Positions 24,533 through 33,178 are shown, numbered from the stretch's first letter. The stretch: DNA of 64,000 nucleotides from BP-464 sp045805505 (GCA_045805505.1 JBJMLA010000153.1:1-64000); one strand, 5' to 3'. Numbers and translations are program-made. The notes: generated by a model from the letters alone, not told the origin.

Positions 24533-24538
24533 ACGCTA
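24533..24538 (-). promoter_or_regulatory. -10 box TAGCGT for the DUF1015 operon
   Basis: Lies 9 nt before the ATG at 24523, with no Shine-Dalgarno. It is the same hexamer as the one upstream of the glutathione peroxidase gene. Confidence 0.5.
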
Positions 24539-24556
24539 TCAGCGCCCCGCCGGCGC

Positions 24557-25168
24557 TCAGCTGTGGGCGCCGAACTCGTTGACGTAGGTCGCGCCGAGCC
24601 CGTCACCGGCGACCGGGTTGCCGAGCGCCAGGCCGACGCCGACGTCACGGAAGCTGCCGTTGAGGATGTTGGCCCGGTGGCCGGGCGAGTGCATCCACGC
24701 GCGCACGATGCGCTTCGGGGTGGCGAGGATGCCCGTGCCCCAGGCGAGGTTCTCGCCGAGGCTGTAGCCGTCGCCCGGATCCAGATAGGCCGACGCCAGG
24801 ATCCGCTGCACGAACGTCGAGCCGCTGGGAGAGACGTGGTCGAAGAACGAGCCGGCGACCATGGTCTTCGCGTACTTGGTCGCGACGTGCTGCAGCGGGC
24901 GGTTGGCGTGCAGCTTGGAGAGGTCGTGCCTGGCGCGCTCGACGTTGAGCAGGCACAGGGTGGCGCGGCGGACGACGGCGACGTTGTCGCTCGCGGGCAC
25001 CACGTCCTGGTTCTCGCACTTGGGCTTTGGCGCCGGGCAGGTGACGCCGGCGACGCACGGGACCTGCGCCCTCCACACGGCCGCACCGGCGGGCGCGGCG
25101 GGGGCGGCGATGACAGTCGTGATGGCCGCGGCGAACAGCGCGCGGCGAAAGCTTCGAGACGGCGGCAT
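24557..25168 (-). CDS. Secreted CAP-domain (SCP/PR1-like) protein
   Basis: A 203-residue exported protein. Signal peptide: residues 1-29 (LFAAAITTVIAAPAAPAGA). The CAP domain follows, with LLNVERARHDLSKLHANRPL, FFDHVSPSGSTFVQRI, SLGENLAWGTG, VRAWMHSPGHRANILNGSFRDVGVG (in parts) and the closing YVNEFGAHS. The His and Glu residues of the CAP cavity are present. Roles vary from cell-wall to lipid binding. An AGGAG-type ribosome-binding site lies about 10 nt before the ATG at 25168, unlike the leaderless genes around it. Confidence 0.92.
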   Translation of the reverse strand: MPPSRSFRRALFAAAITTVIAAPAAPAGAAVWRAQVPCVAGVTCPAPKPKCENQDVVPASDNVAVVRRATLCLLNVERARHDLSKLHANRPLQHVATKYAKTMVAGSFFDHVSPSGSTFVQRILASAYLDPGDGYSLGENLAWGTGILATPKRIVRAWMHSPGHRANILNGSFRDVGVGLALGNPVAGDGLGATYVNEFGAHS

Positions 25169-25266
25169 CCTGCCTGCTCCTCAGTTGTTTCCGTACGAAG
25201 GAGCACCCCTGCTCCCACAGGGACTATCGGCGCGCGGCGCCGGTCACTTGAGGAGCTTTGGGCAAG

Positions 25267-25340
25267 TCGGGGCGGCGGGACTCGAACCCGCGACCTCGTC
25301 GTCCCAAACGACGCGCGCTACCAGGCTGCGCTACGCCCCG
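25267..25340 (-). tRNA. tRNA-Pro (UGG)
   Basis: A 74-nt cloverleaf. The acceptor stem CGGGGCG pairs with CGCCCCG, with discriminator A. The anticodon stem CGTCG/CGACG encloses TTTGGGA, giving anticodon UGG. The T arm is GCGGG-TTCGAGT-CCCGC. CCA is not encoded. A TAGGAT box (25355-25350) lies 9 nt upstream of the 5' end. Confidence 0.97.
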
Positions 25341-25349
25341 ATTCGGTCA

Positions 25350-25355
25350 ATCCTA
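25350..25355 (-). promoter_or_regulatory. -10 box of the tRNA-Pro gene
   Basis: Minus-strand TAGGAT lies 9 nt before the first base of tRNA-Pro. No consensus -35 is seen at 17 bp. Confidence 0.5.
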
Positions 25356-25357
25356 AG

Positions 25358-25384
25358 GCGATCGCACATCAGGGGTCTGATCGC
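25358..25384. promoter_or_regulatory. Nested inverted repeats upstream of the serine hydrolase gene
   Basis: ATCAG-GGGT-CTGAT (25368-25381) lies inside GCGATC (25358-25363) and GATCGC (25379-25384). It sits between tRNA-Pro and the serine hydrolase start, so it may be an operator. Confidence 0.35.
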
Positions 25385-25409
25385 TTGGTGGGTGGGTACG
25401 CAGGTCGCG

Positions 25410-26186
25410 ATGCGCCGCGCGCTCGTGCTCGTCCTGCTGACCACGCTGACCCCCGCGGCTGCCGCGGACGCGGCGGGGTGGTCGGGGGCGGTGCGGCGGG
25501 CGGAGCGCTACGCGATGCACCGGGCGGGGAGCGTGTCGTTCGCGGTGATCGACGAGCGGGGGCGCAAGCGGGGCTACCGGCAGTTCGCGGGCTGGTATAG
25601 CGCGAGCCTGCTCAAGCCGGTGATCCTCGGGACCTACCTCACCCGGCGTTCGATCCGCGACCGGCCGCTGACGCGTGACGAGCGGCGGTTGATGGAGCCG
25701 ATGATCCGCGCGTCCGCCGACGATCCGGCCAGCGCGCTGTTCGTCCGGCTGACCCCGGGGAGGATCCAGCGCTTTGGGCGCCGCCACGGCCTGCGCAGCA
25801 TCCGCGTCGCCGCGCCCATCTGGGGCTCGACCATCATCACCGCCGCGGGCTATGCGCGCTTCATCCGCCGGCTGCCCGACGACATCCCGCCGCGCCACCG
25901 GCGCTTCGCCCAGCGCCTGCTGCGGTCGATCGTCCCGTCACAGCGCTGGGGCATCGCGCGCGTCAGGCCGAGCGGCTGGACCCTGCTGTTCAAGGGCGGC
26001 TGGCGGGCGGGTCGCGGCTACGGCCGGATCGTCAACCAGGCGGCGCGGCTCGAGTGCCACGGGACGATCGTCTCGCTGGCCGTCCTCACCGACCGCGACC
26101 CGTCCCACGGGTACGGGACGCAGACCGTCGAAGGAGTGGCGCGGCGGCTCCTGCGCCCACTCCGCCCGTGCGGGGCGCCACAATGA
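25410..26186 (+). CDS. Secreted serine hydrolase, class A beta-lactamase-like fold
   Basis: A 258-residue exported protein: signal peptide residues 1-22, then a penicillin-recognising-enzyme-like domain. SLLK at 66-69 (within YSASLLKP) fits the SxxK nucleophile motif. DDPASALF may replace the SDN loop. FKGGW near the C-terminus stands where the KTG motif is expected. Relatives are annotated as beta-lactamase-related or peptidoglycan-acting hydrolases. True beta-lactamase activity is not indicated, because the motifs deviate. The ATG at 25410 puts the signal peptide at the N-terminus. Confidence 0.8.
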   Translation: MRRALVLVLLTTLTPAAAADAAGWSGAVRRAERYAMHRAGSVSFAVIDERGRKRGYRQFAGWYSASLLKPVILGTYLTRRSIRDRPLTRDERRLMEPMIRASADDPASALFVRLTPGRIQRFGRRHGLRSIRVAAPIWGSTIITAAGYARFIRRLPDDIPPRHRRFAQRLLRSIVPSQRWGIARVRPSGWTLLFKGGWRAGRGYGRIVNQAARLECHGTIVSLAVLTDRDPSHGYGTQTVEGVARRLLRPLRPCGAPQ

Positions 26187-26194
26187 GTCCGCTC

Positions 26195-26268
26195 GCCCCC
26201 GTAGCTCAACTGGATAGAGCGCGCGGCTTCTACCCGCGATGTTGCAGGTTCGAGTCCTGCCGGGGGCG
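26195..26268 (+). tRNA. tRNA-Arg (UCU)
   Basis: A 74-nt cloverleaf. The acceptor stem GCCCCCG pairs with CGGGGGC, with discriminator G. The anticodon stem CGCGG/CCGCG encloses CTTCTAC, giving anticodon UCU. The T arm is GCAGG-TTCGAGT-CCTGC. CCA is not encoded. It starts 8 bp after the serine hydrolase stop. Confidence 0.97.
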
Positions 26269-26281
26269 TTTTGGGGCGGGC

Positions 26282-26287
26282 TAGGAT
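26282..26287 (+). promoter_or_regulatory. -10 box TAGGAT before the MFS gene
   Basis: TAGGAT overlaps the first possible ATG (26286) but lies 7 nt before the in-frame GTG at 26295. It therefore argues for a leaderless start at the GTG. Confidence 0.5.
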
Positions 26288-26294
26288 GCGGACT

Positions 26295-27872
26295 GTGGAG
26301 TCCGTTTCGAGTCCAGCGGCGCCGGAGGAGCACGACGGGTCCCTGTCGGGCCGCGCGCTGGCGACCGTCTTCGGCGCGCTCATGCTCGGGATGTTCCTGG
26401 CCGCGCTCGACCAGACGATCGTCTCGACGGCGCTGCCGACCATCGTCGGAGACCTCGGCGGGCTCGACCACCTCGCGTGGGTCGTCACGTCGTACCTGCT
26501 GGCCTCCACCGCCTCGACGCCGCTCTACGGCAAGCTCGGCGACATGTACGGCCGCAAGCCGTTGTTCCTTGCGGCGATCGTGATCTTCCTGGCCGGCTCG
26601 ATGCTTGCCGGTCTCAGCCAGACGATGGGCGAGCTCGTCGCCTTCCGGGCCATCCAGGGCGCGGGCGCCGGCGGCCTGATGGTCGGCGCGCAGGCGATCA
26701 TCGCCGACATCGTCGCCCCCCGCGACCGCGGCCGCTACATGGGCCTGATCGGCGGCGTGTTCGCCATCGCCTCGGTCGCCGGGCCACTGCTCGGCGGCTT
26801 CTTCGTCGAGGCGCTGTCCTGGCGCTGGGTCTTCTACGTCAACATGCCGATCGGCCTGATCGCCGTCCTCGTGGTCATCTTCCGGCTGCACCTGCGCACG
26901 CCGCCGCAGCGCCACTCGATCGACTACCTCGGCGCGGTGCTGCTGACCATCTCGGTCAGTGCGCTCACGCTGCTGACGACGTGGGGCGGCAACGAGTACG
27001 AGTGGGGCTCGCCGGTGATCGCCGGCCTCGGCGCGGTGTTCGCGGTGTTCCTCGTCGCCTTCATCCGGCAGGAGCAGCGCGCCGTCGAGCCGATCATCCC
27101 GCTGGAGCTGTTCCGCTCCGGCGTCTTCCGGATCGCCACCAGCCTGGGCTTCGTCATCGGTCTGGCCATGTTCGGGGCGATCATCTTCATCCCGCTGTTC
27201 CTGCAGCTCGTCTACGGCGTGAGCCCGACGAGCTCGGGGCTGCGGATGCTGCCGCTGATGGGCGGCCTGCTGACGGCCAGCATCGTCTCGGGCCGGATCA
27301 TCGCCCGCATCGGGCGGTACAAGGCGTTCCCCGTCGCCGGCACCGCGGTGACCGCCATCGGCATGTTCCTGCTGTCGCTGCTGAAGACCGACACCGCCCC
27401 GTGGGTGGCGTCGGCCTACATGCTCGTCCTGGGCGCCGGCCTGGGCCTGACCATGCAGGTCATCGTCCTTGTCGTCCAGAACGACGCGCCGCGCCGTGAC
27501 GTCGGCGTCGCCACGTCGACGGCGACGTTCATGCGCTCGATGGGTGGCTCGCTGGGCGTCGCGCTGTTCGGCGCGATCTTCGCCTCGCGGCTGCACAGCG
27601 AGCTGAGCTCGCTGCCGCCGGCCGTGGCCTCGAAGCTCCCCGGCGGCATCAACGTCAACCCCGAGGAGGTGCACGCGCTGCCGACCGTCGTGCGCCACGA
27701 CTTCCTCCTGGCCTTCGTCGACGCGCTGTCGCCGGTGTTCCTGGTCGGAACCGGGCTCGCCGCCGCGGCGTTCGTGCTGTCGCTGTTCCTCAAGGAGGTC
27801 CCGCTGCGCGCCCGCGTCCCGGACGTCGCCGAGGCGGGCGCCGAAGGAGCGGTGACTCCCGCCCACGTGTGA
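26295..27872 (+). CDS. MFS drug/proton antiporter, DHA2 (EmrB/QacA) family
   Basis: A 14-helix exporter of about 525 residues. Family marks are LAALDQTIVSTALPTIVGDLGG in helix 1 (as LDQTIVSTALPTI), the motif A-like GKLGDMYGRKP loop, RAIQGAGAGGLMVGAQAIIAD and the motif C-like GPLLGGFFVEALSWRWVFYVN. Such pumps export drugs, dyes or lipids using the proton gradient. The upstream TAGGAT suggests the GTG at 26295 as start; the ATG at 26286 adds three residues. It sits directly after tRNA-Arg. Confidence 0.94.
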   Translation: MESVSSPAAPEEHDGSLSGRALATVFGALMLGMFLAALDQTIVSTALPTIVGDLGGLDHLAWVVTSYLLASTASTPLYGKLGDMYGRKPLFLAAIVIFLAGSMLAGLSQTMGELVAFRAIQGAGAGGLMVGAQAIIADIVAPRDRGRYMGLIGGVFAIASVAGPLLGGFFVEALSWRWVFYVNMPIGLIAVLVVIFRLHLRTPPQRHSIDYLGAVLLTISVSALTLLTTWGGNEYEWGSPVIAGLGAVFAVFLVAFIRQEQRAVEPIIPLELFRSGVFRIATSLGFVIGLAMFGAIIFIPLFLQLVYGVSPTSSGLRMLPLMGGLLTASIVSGRIIARIGRYKAFPVAGTAVTAIGMFLLSLLKTDTAPWVASAYMLVLGAGLGLTMQVIVLVVQNDAPRRDVGVATSTATFMRSMGGSLGVALFGAIFASRLHSELSSLPPAVASKLPGGINVNPEEVHALPTVVRHDFLLAFVDALSPVFLVGTGLAAAAFVLSLFLKEVPLRARVPDVAEAGAEGAVTPAHV

Positions 27873-27882
27873 ACGTGATCGT

Positions 27883-27894
27883 GTACATTTGTAC
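27883..27894. promoter_or_regulatory. Inverted repeat GTACA-TT-TGTAC overlapping a -10 box
   Basis: A 12-bp dyad just upstream of the methyltransferase ATG at 27898. TACATT (27884-27889) within it lies 8 nt before the ATG and fits TANNNT, so a regulator bound to the dyad would block the promoter. Confidence 0.5.
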
Positions 27895-27897
27895 GTG

Positions 27898-28572
27898 ATG
27901 ACGAACACGATCGAGGTCTTCGAGCGACACGCCGGCCAGTACGAGGCCCAGCGCCGGCGGCTCATCCCGCCCTACGACGCCTTCTACGGCACGGCTCTCG
28001 ACGCGCTCGGCCTGGCCGCCGCGCCGCCGCGGCGCGTCCTTGACCTCGGCGCCGGCACCGGCCTGCTGGCCCGCATGGTCCTGGCGCGCCACCCCGAGGC
28101 CCGCGTCACGCTGCTCGACGGCGCGCCCGCGATGCTCGACGAGGCGCGCGCGACGATCGGCGAGGACGCCGGCTACGTCGTGGCCGATCTGGTCGACGAG
28201 CTCCCGGCGGGCGAGTGGGACGCGGTGGTCAGCGCCCTGGCGATCCACCACCTCGCCGACGACGCGAAGGCCGACCTCTACGCCCGGATCCACGCGGCGC
28301 TGGTCCCCGGCGGCGTCTTCGTCAACGCCGAGCAGGTCGCCGCGCCCACCGCGCGCCTCGAGGCCGCCAACGCCGCGTGGCACGCGCGCCGCGCCGCCGA
28401 GGCCGGGTCCGGGGAGCAGGAGTGGGCGGGGGCCGTCGAGCGCATGCGCCAGGACCGCACGGCAACCGTCGAGCAGCAGCTCGGATGGCTGCGCGACGCG
28501 GGCTTCGCCGACGCCGACTGCCTGTTCAAGGACCACTGCTTCGCGGTGCTCGCCGCGCGGCGGGCCGGCTAG
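27898..28572 (+). CDS. Class I SAM-dependent methyltransferase
   Basis: A 224-residue methyltransferase. The SAM motif I is VLDLGAGTGLLARMV (about residues 46-60). Motif II is VTLLDGAPAMLDEAR, and WDAVVSALAIHHLADD matches the post-motif segment. The substrate is unknown. The ATG at 27898 is preferred over the TTG at 27889. The next gene starts immediately after its stop (0 bp), so it is cotranscribed with an aminotransferase-family enzyme. Confidence 0.92.
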   Translation: MTNTIEVFERHAGQYEAQRRRLIPPYDAFYGTALDALGLAAAPPRRVLDLGAGTGLLARMVLARHPEARVTLLDGAPAMLDEARATIGEDAGYVVADLVDELPAGEWDAVVSALAIHHLADDAKADLYARIHAALVPGGVFVNAEQVAAPTARLEAANAAWHARRAAEAGSGEQEWAGAVERMRQDRTATVEQQLGWLRDAGFADADCLFKDHCFAVLAARRAG

Positions 28573-29766
28573 ATGGACGGCGTCTCGGCGCGGCTGGCGG
28601 GCGTCGAGGGCTCGGCGGTCCGCGAGATCCTCAAGCTCACCGAGCGCCCCGAGGTGCTGTCGATGGCCGGCGGCCTCCCGGCTCCCGAGCTGTTCGATGC
28701 CGAGCGGCTGGCCGCGGCGTTCGCGGCGGTGCTCGCCGAGCCGGGCCTTCGCGGCGCGCTGCAGTACTCGGTGACCGAGGGCGACCCCGGCCTGCGCGCG
28801 CAGCTCGCCGCGCTGTGCCAGGCGCGCGGCCTCGACACGCAGGCCGACCAGGTCCTCGTCACCACCGGCTCCCAGCAGGCCCTGGACCTCGCCGTCACCG
28901 GTCTCACCGACCCCGGCGACGTCGTCATCGTCGAGCGGCCCTGCTACCTGGCCGCCGTGCAGCTCTTCCGGCTCTCGGGCCTGCGCATCGTCAGCGCGAA
29001 GACCGACGCCGACGGGCTCGATCCCGACGCGGTCCGCGCCGCCGTCCGCGAGCACGGCGCGAAGCTGATCTACACGGTCCCGGCGTTTCAGAACCCGACG
29101 GGCGTGACGCTGACCGCCGAGCGGCGAGCGGCGCTGGCACGCATCGCGGAGGAGGAGGGCTGCTGGATCGTCGAGGACGATCCCTACGGCGAGCTGCGCT
29201 ACCGCGGCACCGCGTCGGCGCCGATCGCCGCGATGGGCGGCGAGCGAGTGGCCTACGTCTCGAGCCTCTCGAAGGTCGTCGCGCCCGGGCTGCGCGTCGG
29301 CTGGCTCGTCGCGCCGCCGGCGTTGCGCGCGGCGCTCGTCGTCGCCAAGCAGGCGCGCGACCTGCACACCTCCACCGTCGATCAGCGAGCGGCCGCCCAC
29401 TACCTCGCCTCGGGCCGGCTGCCCGCGCACCTCGACGGCGTGCGGCGCGAGTACGGCGCACGGCTCGACGCCCTCCTCGACGTGCTGCCCGCCGCGCTAC
29501 CCGATGGCTCGCGGTGGACCACGCCCGAGGGCGGGATGTTCGTGTGGGTGACGCTCCCTGAGCATCTCGACGCCGGCGCGCTGCTGGCCGACGCCGTCGC
29601 CGAGGGCGTCGCCTACGTGCCGGGCGCGCCGTTCTACGCCGACGCGCCCGCGGCCAACACGCTGCGGCTGTCGTTCGTCACCCTCCGCGAGGAGGAGATC
29701 CGCGAGGGCATGGCCCGGCTCGCCCGCGTGCTGCGGATCGAGCCGGGTGTGCCCGTGCGGGGCTAG
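28573..29766 (+). CDS. PLP-dependent aminotransferase, class I/II (2-aminoadipate/MocR-like)
   Basis: A fold-type I aminotransferase of 397 residues. Seen: SMAGGLPAPELFD (about 31-43), TGSQQALDLAV, YTVPAFQNPTGVTL with the Asn of the PLP ring, EDDPYGELRYRG, and the Schiff-base lysine in VSSLSKVVAPGLRVGW (about residue 234). It resembles 2-aminoadipate transaminases and the catalytic half of MocR regulators, but has no DNA-binding domain. It follows the methyltransferase stop without a gap. Its stop shares CTAG with the convergent gene at 29763. Confidence 0.93.
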   Translation: MDGVSARLAGVEGSAVREILKLTERPEVLSMAGGLPAPELFDAERLAAAFAAVLAEPGLRGALQYSVTEGDPGLRAQLAALCQARGLDTQADQVLVTTGSQQALDLAVTGLTDPGDVVIVERPCYLAAVQLFRLSGLRIVSAKTDADGLDPDAVRAAVREHGAKLIYTVPAFQNPTGVTLTAERRAALARIAEEEGCWIVEDDPYGELRYRGTASAPIAAMGGERVAYVSSLSKVVAPGLRVGWLVAPPALRAALVVAKQARDLHTSTVDQRAAAHYLASGRLPAHLDGVRREYGARLDALLDVLPAALPDGSRWTTPEGGMFVWVTLPEHLDAGALLADAVAEGVAYVPGAPFYADAPAANTLRLSFVTLREEEIREGMARLARVLRIEPGVPVRG

Positions 29767-30737
29767 GAGACGACGACCGACTTGCGGCTGCTCGAGCCGG
29801 CGATGTGGTCGCCGTCAGCCGGAGCGACGCGGACCCGGTAGGTGCCGCTCTTGGTGATCCGCACGCGCTTGGCGTACTTCGAGCGCGGGGTGGCCCCGAC
29901 CGGTGTGGCGGTCACCAGCGTCGTCGACGCGACGGTCCGCCAGGCGCCCGACGCGGTCCGCCGCTGGATGCGGGCGACCGCACCATCGTGGGCGGGGAGC
30001 ACGGTGCCGGAGAACAGCACACGCTGTCCGCGGGTCGGCGTCGTGTCACCGAGGCTGAGGGTCACCTTGACCCGGACCCGGACGGTGACCGCCGGGCTGG
30101 TGACCGTGGCCTTCTTGTCTCCCGACGTCACCCGGTACTGGGTGGTCTGCGCGGGCGAGACGACGATCGAGTACTTGCCCGTCGCGTCGGTCACGGCCGT
30201 CAGGCCGGTCGACTTGAAGCTGCCCGACGTGGGGGTCGTGCTGCCCTCGAGCGTCACGGTGACGCCGGCCGTCGTCGAGCCGGTGAGCGTGCCCGAGATG
30301 GTGGTCGGGCGGCCGAAGGTGACCGTGCGGTTGCTGGTGGCGATGCTCAGTGCCGGCGCCGGGGCTCCCGGGGCGGGCGTGGTGAACGTGGCGTCGGCGC
30401 CGGGGACGGTGCCGTCGGCGTTGACCGCCACGACGCGGTAGTGGTAGGCCGTCGACGGCGCGAGCGCGGTGACGTCCGCCGACACCGACTTGTTCGCGTT
30501 GCCCTGGATGGGGCCCTGCGTCGCGGTCTTGGTGCCGTACGTCGTGCTCGTCCCGTACTCGAAGTAGTAGGTGGTGTCGGTGTTGTTGGGAGACACCGTG
30601 CCGTTGAGCGTCGCCGTGGTGGCGGTGACGGCGGTGGCGGCCGTCGTGGTCGCTGCGGGCGCTGCGGCGAGGGCGAGGCCGGCGCTGGCGCCGAGCACGG
30701 CACACGCCGACAGCGTGAGCCTGGTGAGAGTCTTCAT
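29763..30737 (-). CDS. Secreted fibronectin-type III/Ig-like repeat protein
   Basis: A 324-residue exported protein: signal peptide residues 1-25 (LSACAVLGASAGLALA), then an Fn3-like domain (about 30-115, with YYFEYGTSTTYGT and YHYRVVAVNADGTV) and two Ig-like beta-sandwich domains (about 130-215 and 220-324) rich in Thr/Ser and basic residues. No enzyme motif is seen; a surface or adhesion role is likely. AAAGG lies 7-8 nt before the ATG at 30737, so it is translated from a leadered mRNA. Confidence 0.85.
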   Translation of the reverse strand: MKTLTRLTLSACAVLGASAGLALAAAPAATTTAATAVTATTATLNGTVSPNNTDTTYYFEYGTSTTYGTKTATQGPIQGNANKSVSADVTALAPSTAYHYRVVAVNADGTVPGADATFTTPAPGAPAPALSIATSNRTVTFGRPTTISGTLTGSTTAGVTVTLEGSTTPTSGSFKSTGLTAVTDATGKYSIVVSPAQTTQYRVTSGDKKATVTSPAVTVRVRVKVTLSLGDTTPTRGQRVLFSGTVLPAHDGAVARIQRRTASGAWRTVASTTLVTATPVGATPRSKYAKRVRITKSGTYRVRVAPADGDHIAGSSSRKSVVVS

Positions 30738-30824
30738 CTGAGAGCCTTTGTCCGGGGAAACTGCTGGTAATGAGGCAGACGTGCCGCTGGCGCCAGGGTT
30801 GGCCGGTTGGCACCGCGGCCGGCC

Positions 30825-31076
30825 ATGGTCCTGCCGCCGCAGCGCAGCGCGCTCGTGGTCGCGACCGCCCGCCAGCTCAAGTTCCGGCCGTCAGACGCCG
30901 ACTGCTTGGACATGCGGCAATTCGCCAGCTCCGCGTTCGACGCGCTCATCGCGGTCACGATCGTCGTGGGTATCCCTGCCTCGGCGATCCAGGCCACGCC
31001 CGTCGTGCTGGCGGTCACGGGTACGGCGATCCTGCTGGCCTGCTGGCGGTTCTCGGTCGAGCGCCGCGCCGGATAG
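30825..31076 (+). CDS. Possible small two-helix membrane protein
   Basis: An 83-codon frame from the ATG at 30825 ends MRQFASSAFDALIAVTIVVG and a second hydrophobic stretch TPVVLAVTGTAILLACW, then RFSVERRAG. The ATG at 30912 would leave a 54-residue, two-helix protein. No ribosome-binding site or clear promoter is visible and I recognise no family. It is the only candidate gene in the 425-bp gap between 30737 and 31163. Confidence 0.35.
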   Translation: MVLPPQRSALVVATARQLKFRPSDADCLDMRQFASSAFDALIAVTIVVGIPASAIQATPVVLAVTGTAILLACWRFSVERRAG

Positions 31077-31090
31077 ACGTCCATTGCCTG

Positions 31091-31119
31091 TTGCCGTGCC
31101 TGCGTTCAGCCCTTAGGCT
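31091..31119 (+). promoter_or_regulatory. Sigma70-type promoter of the PKD-protein gene
   Basis: TTGCCG (31091-31096), a 17-bp spacer and TAGGCT (31114-31119) give normal -35/-10 geometry. It lies 43 bp upstream of the ATG at 31163, leaving room for a 5' leader with the GGGGGTAGGG ribosome-binding site. Confidence 0.55.
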
Positions 31120-31162
31120 CCGCGCTCGCGAGCGGGGGCTCGCCTGACCAGGGGGTAGGGCG

Positions 31163-33178
31163 ATGGGACAGGGACCGCGGCGCGGGAGCCGCAACGGATG
31201 GGTTCTGCCGACGGCGTTGCTGTGCGCGATGGCGGCGGCCGCGCCGGCGCAGGCGGCGGGGTGGCTCGAAGCCGCGAGCGTGACCGCGCCGGCGGAGACG
31301 ATCAGCGCCCCCGTGGTGGGCTCCGACGCCGCGGGAGGCGTCGTCGCAGCCTGGGTGCGCAAGGACGGGACCGACTACGTCATGGAGGCCGCGACACGTC
31401 CGCCCGGCGGCGGCTTCACGGTCCAGGAGCTGCAGCGAGGCGCGTTCATGGCCAACGCGGCGGTCGCCGTCAACAAGGGCGGGGACGTCGTCGTCGCGTG
31501 GCGCCGGCAGGCGACCACGAGCGAGATCTGGGCGGCCACGCGGTCGGCGGGCGCGGCGTTCGCGCCGGCGCAGTCCATCGCGGCGGTCCCCGGCAAGAAC
31601 GCCATGGATCCCGCCGCTGCGATCAACGACGCGGGCGCGGTCGGCGTCGCCTGGCGCCTGGTCAACAGCGACACCGACGGCAAGGAGACGATCTACGCCG
31701 CGTTCCGGCCGGCCGGCGGCTCGTTCTCCGCTGCGCCGATCTCGACCAGCGACTCCTGGAACCAGAACCCGCGGATCGTGCTCGACCAAACGGGCCGGGC
31801 GACGGTGGTGTGGAGCTTCTGGAACGGCGCGGACACGAACCTGGCGCGGGTGCGGGTGCGCAGCGGGGCCGGCGTGCTCGGCACCCAGCGCGATCTCTCC
31901 GCAAGCACGCCGACCGGCTATCCGATGTTCGCGACGCTGGGGCTCGACAGGGACGGCAACGCCGTCGCGGTCTGGAGCCACTGGAACGGTGCGACCTACG
32001 ACGTGCAGGGCGCGGTCCGTACGGCCGCCTCCGACACGTGGACCACCCTGCCGACGTTCGGCACCAGCGCGTCGGCGTCGTTCGGCGACGAGCCCCAGGT
32101 GGCCGTGGCGCCCGACGGCAGCGCGGTGGCCATGTGGCGCGCGCCCGACGCCACGGTGCAGGCCGCGAGCCGGGCCAGCGGAGCGGGCTTCGCAACGGCC
32201 CAGACGGGGATCTCGGCGCCCAACGTGTCGAGCCCGCAGGTGATCCTCGACGCGCAGGGCACCGCCATCGCGGTCTGGCGACGCACCGACGCCGACGGAA
32301 CGCGCATCGAGACGGCCTCGCGGCCGCGCGGCGGCGCCTTCGGCGCCGTGACCACGCTGTCGGGGCTCGGGGCGTCCGCGCCGGCGGCGTCGGTCGACGG
32401 CCTGGGCAACGTGCTCACCGCATGGGTCAGGGACGACGCTGCGCTTCCGGACGCGGCCGACAGCGCCGTGCAGGCCCGGGTCTTCGATGCCTCGCCGCCG
32501 GTCCTGGGCGCGGTCTCGGTCCCGGCGACCGCCACCGCGGGAGCCGCGACGCCCATGTCGGCGGAGGCCGGTGATGTCTGGTCGGCGCCCACGTTCGCGT
32601 GGACGTTCGGGGACGGCGCCTCGGGAACGGGCTCCGGTGTCAGCCACGCCTTCGGGGCGCCGGGCGCCTTCACCGTCGGCGTCACGGCGACCGACGGCGC
32701 CGGCAACGCCGCGACGACGACACGCGGGATCACGGTCGCGGCGGCGCCCGTCGTACCTCCGCCGGTGGCGGCCACGCCGCGGCTTCCGGTCACGTTCGCC
32801 CGCGCCTGGCGCAAGCAGGGAACGCGAACGATCGTCCGGCGCCTGCGGGTCGCCGGCGCGCCGGCCGGAGCGGTGATCCGCCTGGCCTGCACGGGCAAGG
32901 GCTGCGTCTTCCAGCGCAAGACCGTGACGGTCAAGAACGCCGAGCCGGTGCGGCTGGAGGGCCTGTTCAGCCTGCGCAAGAAGATCACCGCGGGCGGCAG
33001 GACGCGGACGCAGACGATCGTCGCCCGGCTGCGCCCCGGCGCGCGCGTCTCGGTCACCGTCACCGCGCCGGGCTTCGGCGGCGTCTGGCTGCGGGCGCTG
33101 GCGCGGTCGGGCAAGAAGCTGCCGGCCGTCAGCCAGGGCTGTCTCGCGCCGGGTTCGACGAAGAAGGCGGCCTGCTAG
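31163..33178 (+). CDS. Secreted multi-repeat protein with PKD domain
   Basis: A 671-residue exported protein with a signal peptide (residues 1-32). About ten beta-propeller-like repeats of the pattern GGVVAAWVRKDG, GDVVVAWRRQ, GNAVAVWSHWNG and GTAIAVWRRTD fill residues 45-430. A PKD domain (WTFGDGASGTGSGVSHAF and AFTVGVTATDGAGN, about 470-530) follows, then a basic C-terminal beta-sandwich tail with paired cysteines (LACTGKGCVF). The repeats match no enzyme I know; a surface-binding role is likely. The stop shares CTAG with the convergent S4 gene. Confidence 0.85.
   Translation: MGQGPRRGSRNGWVLPTALLCAMAAAAPAQAAGWLEAASVTAPAETISAPVVGSDAAGGVVAAWVRKDGTDYVMEAATRPPGGGFTVQELQRGAFMANAAVAVNKGGDVVVAWRRQATTSEIWAATRSAGAAFAPAQSIAAVPGKNAMDPAAAINDAGAVGVAWRLVNSDTDGKETIYAAFRPAGGSFSAAPISTSDSWNQNPRIVLDQTGRATVVWSFWNGADTNLARVRVRSGAGVLGTQRDLSASTPTGYPMFATLGLDRDGNAVAVWSHWNGATYDVQGAVRTAASDTWTTLPTFGTSASASFGDEPQVAVAPDGSAVAMWRAPDATVQAASRASGAGFATAQTGISAPNVSSPQVILDAQGTAIAVWRRTDADGTRIETASRPRGGAFGAVTTLSGLGASAPAASVDGLGNVLTAWVRDDAALPDAADSAVQARVFDASPPVLGAVSVPATATAGAATPMSAEAGDVWSAPTFAWTFGDGASGTGSGVSHAFGAPGAFTVGVTATDGAGNAATTTRGITVAAAPVVPPPVAATPRLPVTFARAWRKQGTRTIVRRLRVAGAPAGAVIRLACTGKGCVFQRKTVTVKNAEPVRLEGLFSLRKKITAGGRTRTQTIVARLRPGARVSVTVTAPGFGGVWLRALARSGKKLPAVSQGCLAPGSTKKAAC

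Noticed and set aside
25410..26186. True class A beta-lactamase
   Set aside because: SxxK is present but the SDN and KTG motifs deviate and no Glu166-type loop is evident, so resistance should not be inferred.
25938..29430. Long minus-strand frames opposite the MFS, methyltransferase and aminotransferase genes
   Set aside because: All three plus-strand genes have strong family motifs; the minus frames are low-complexity Arg/Gln/Asp-rich.
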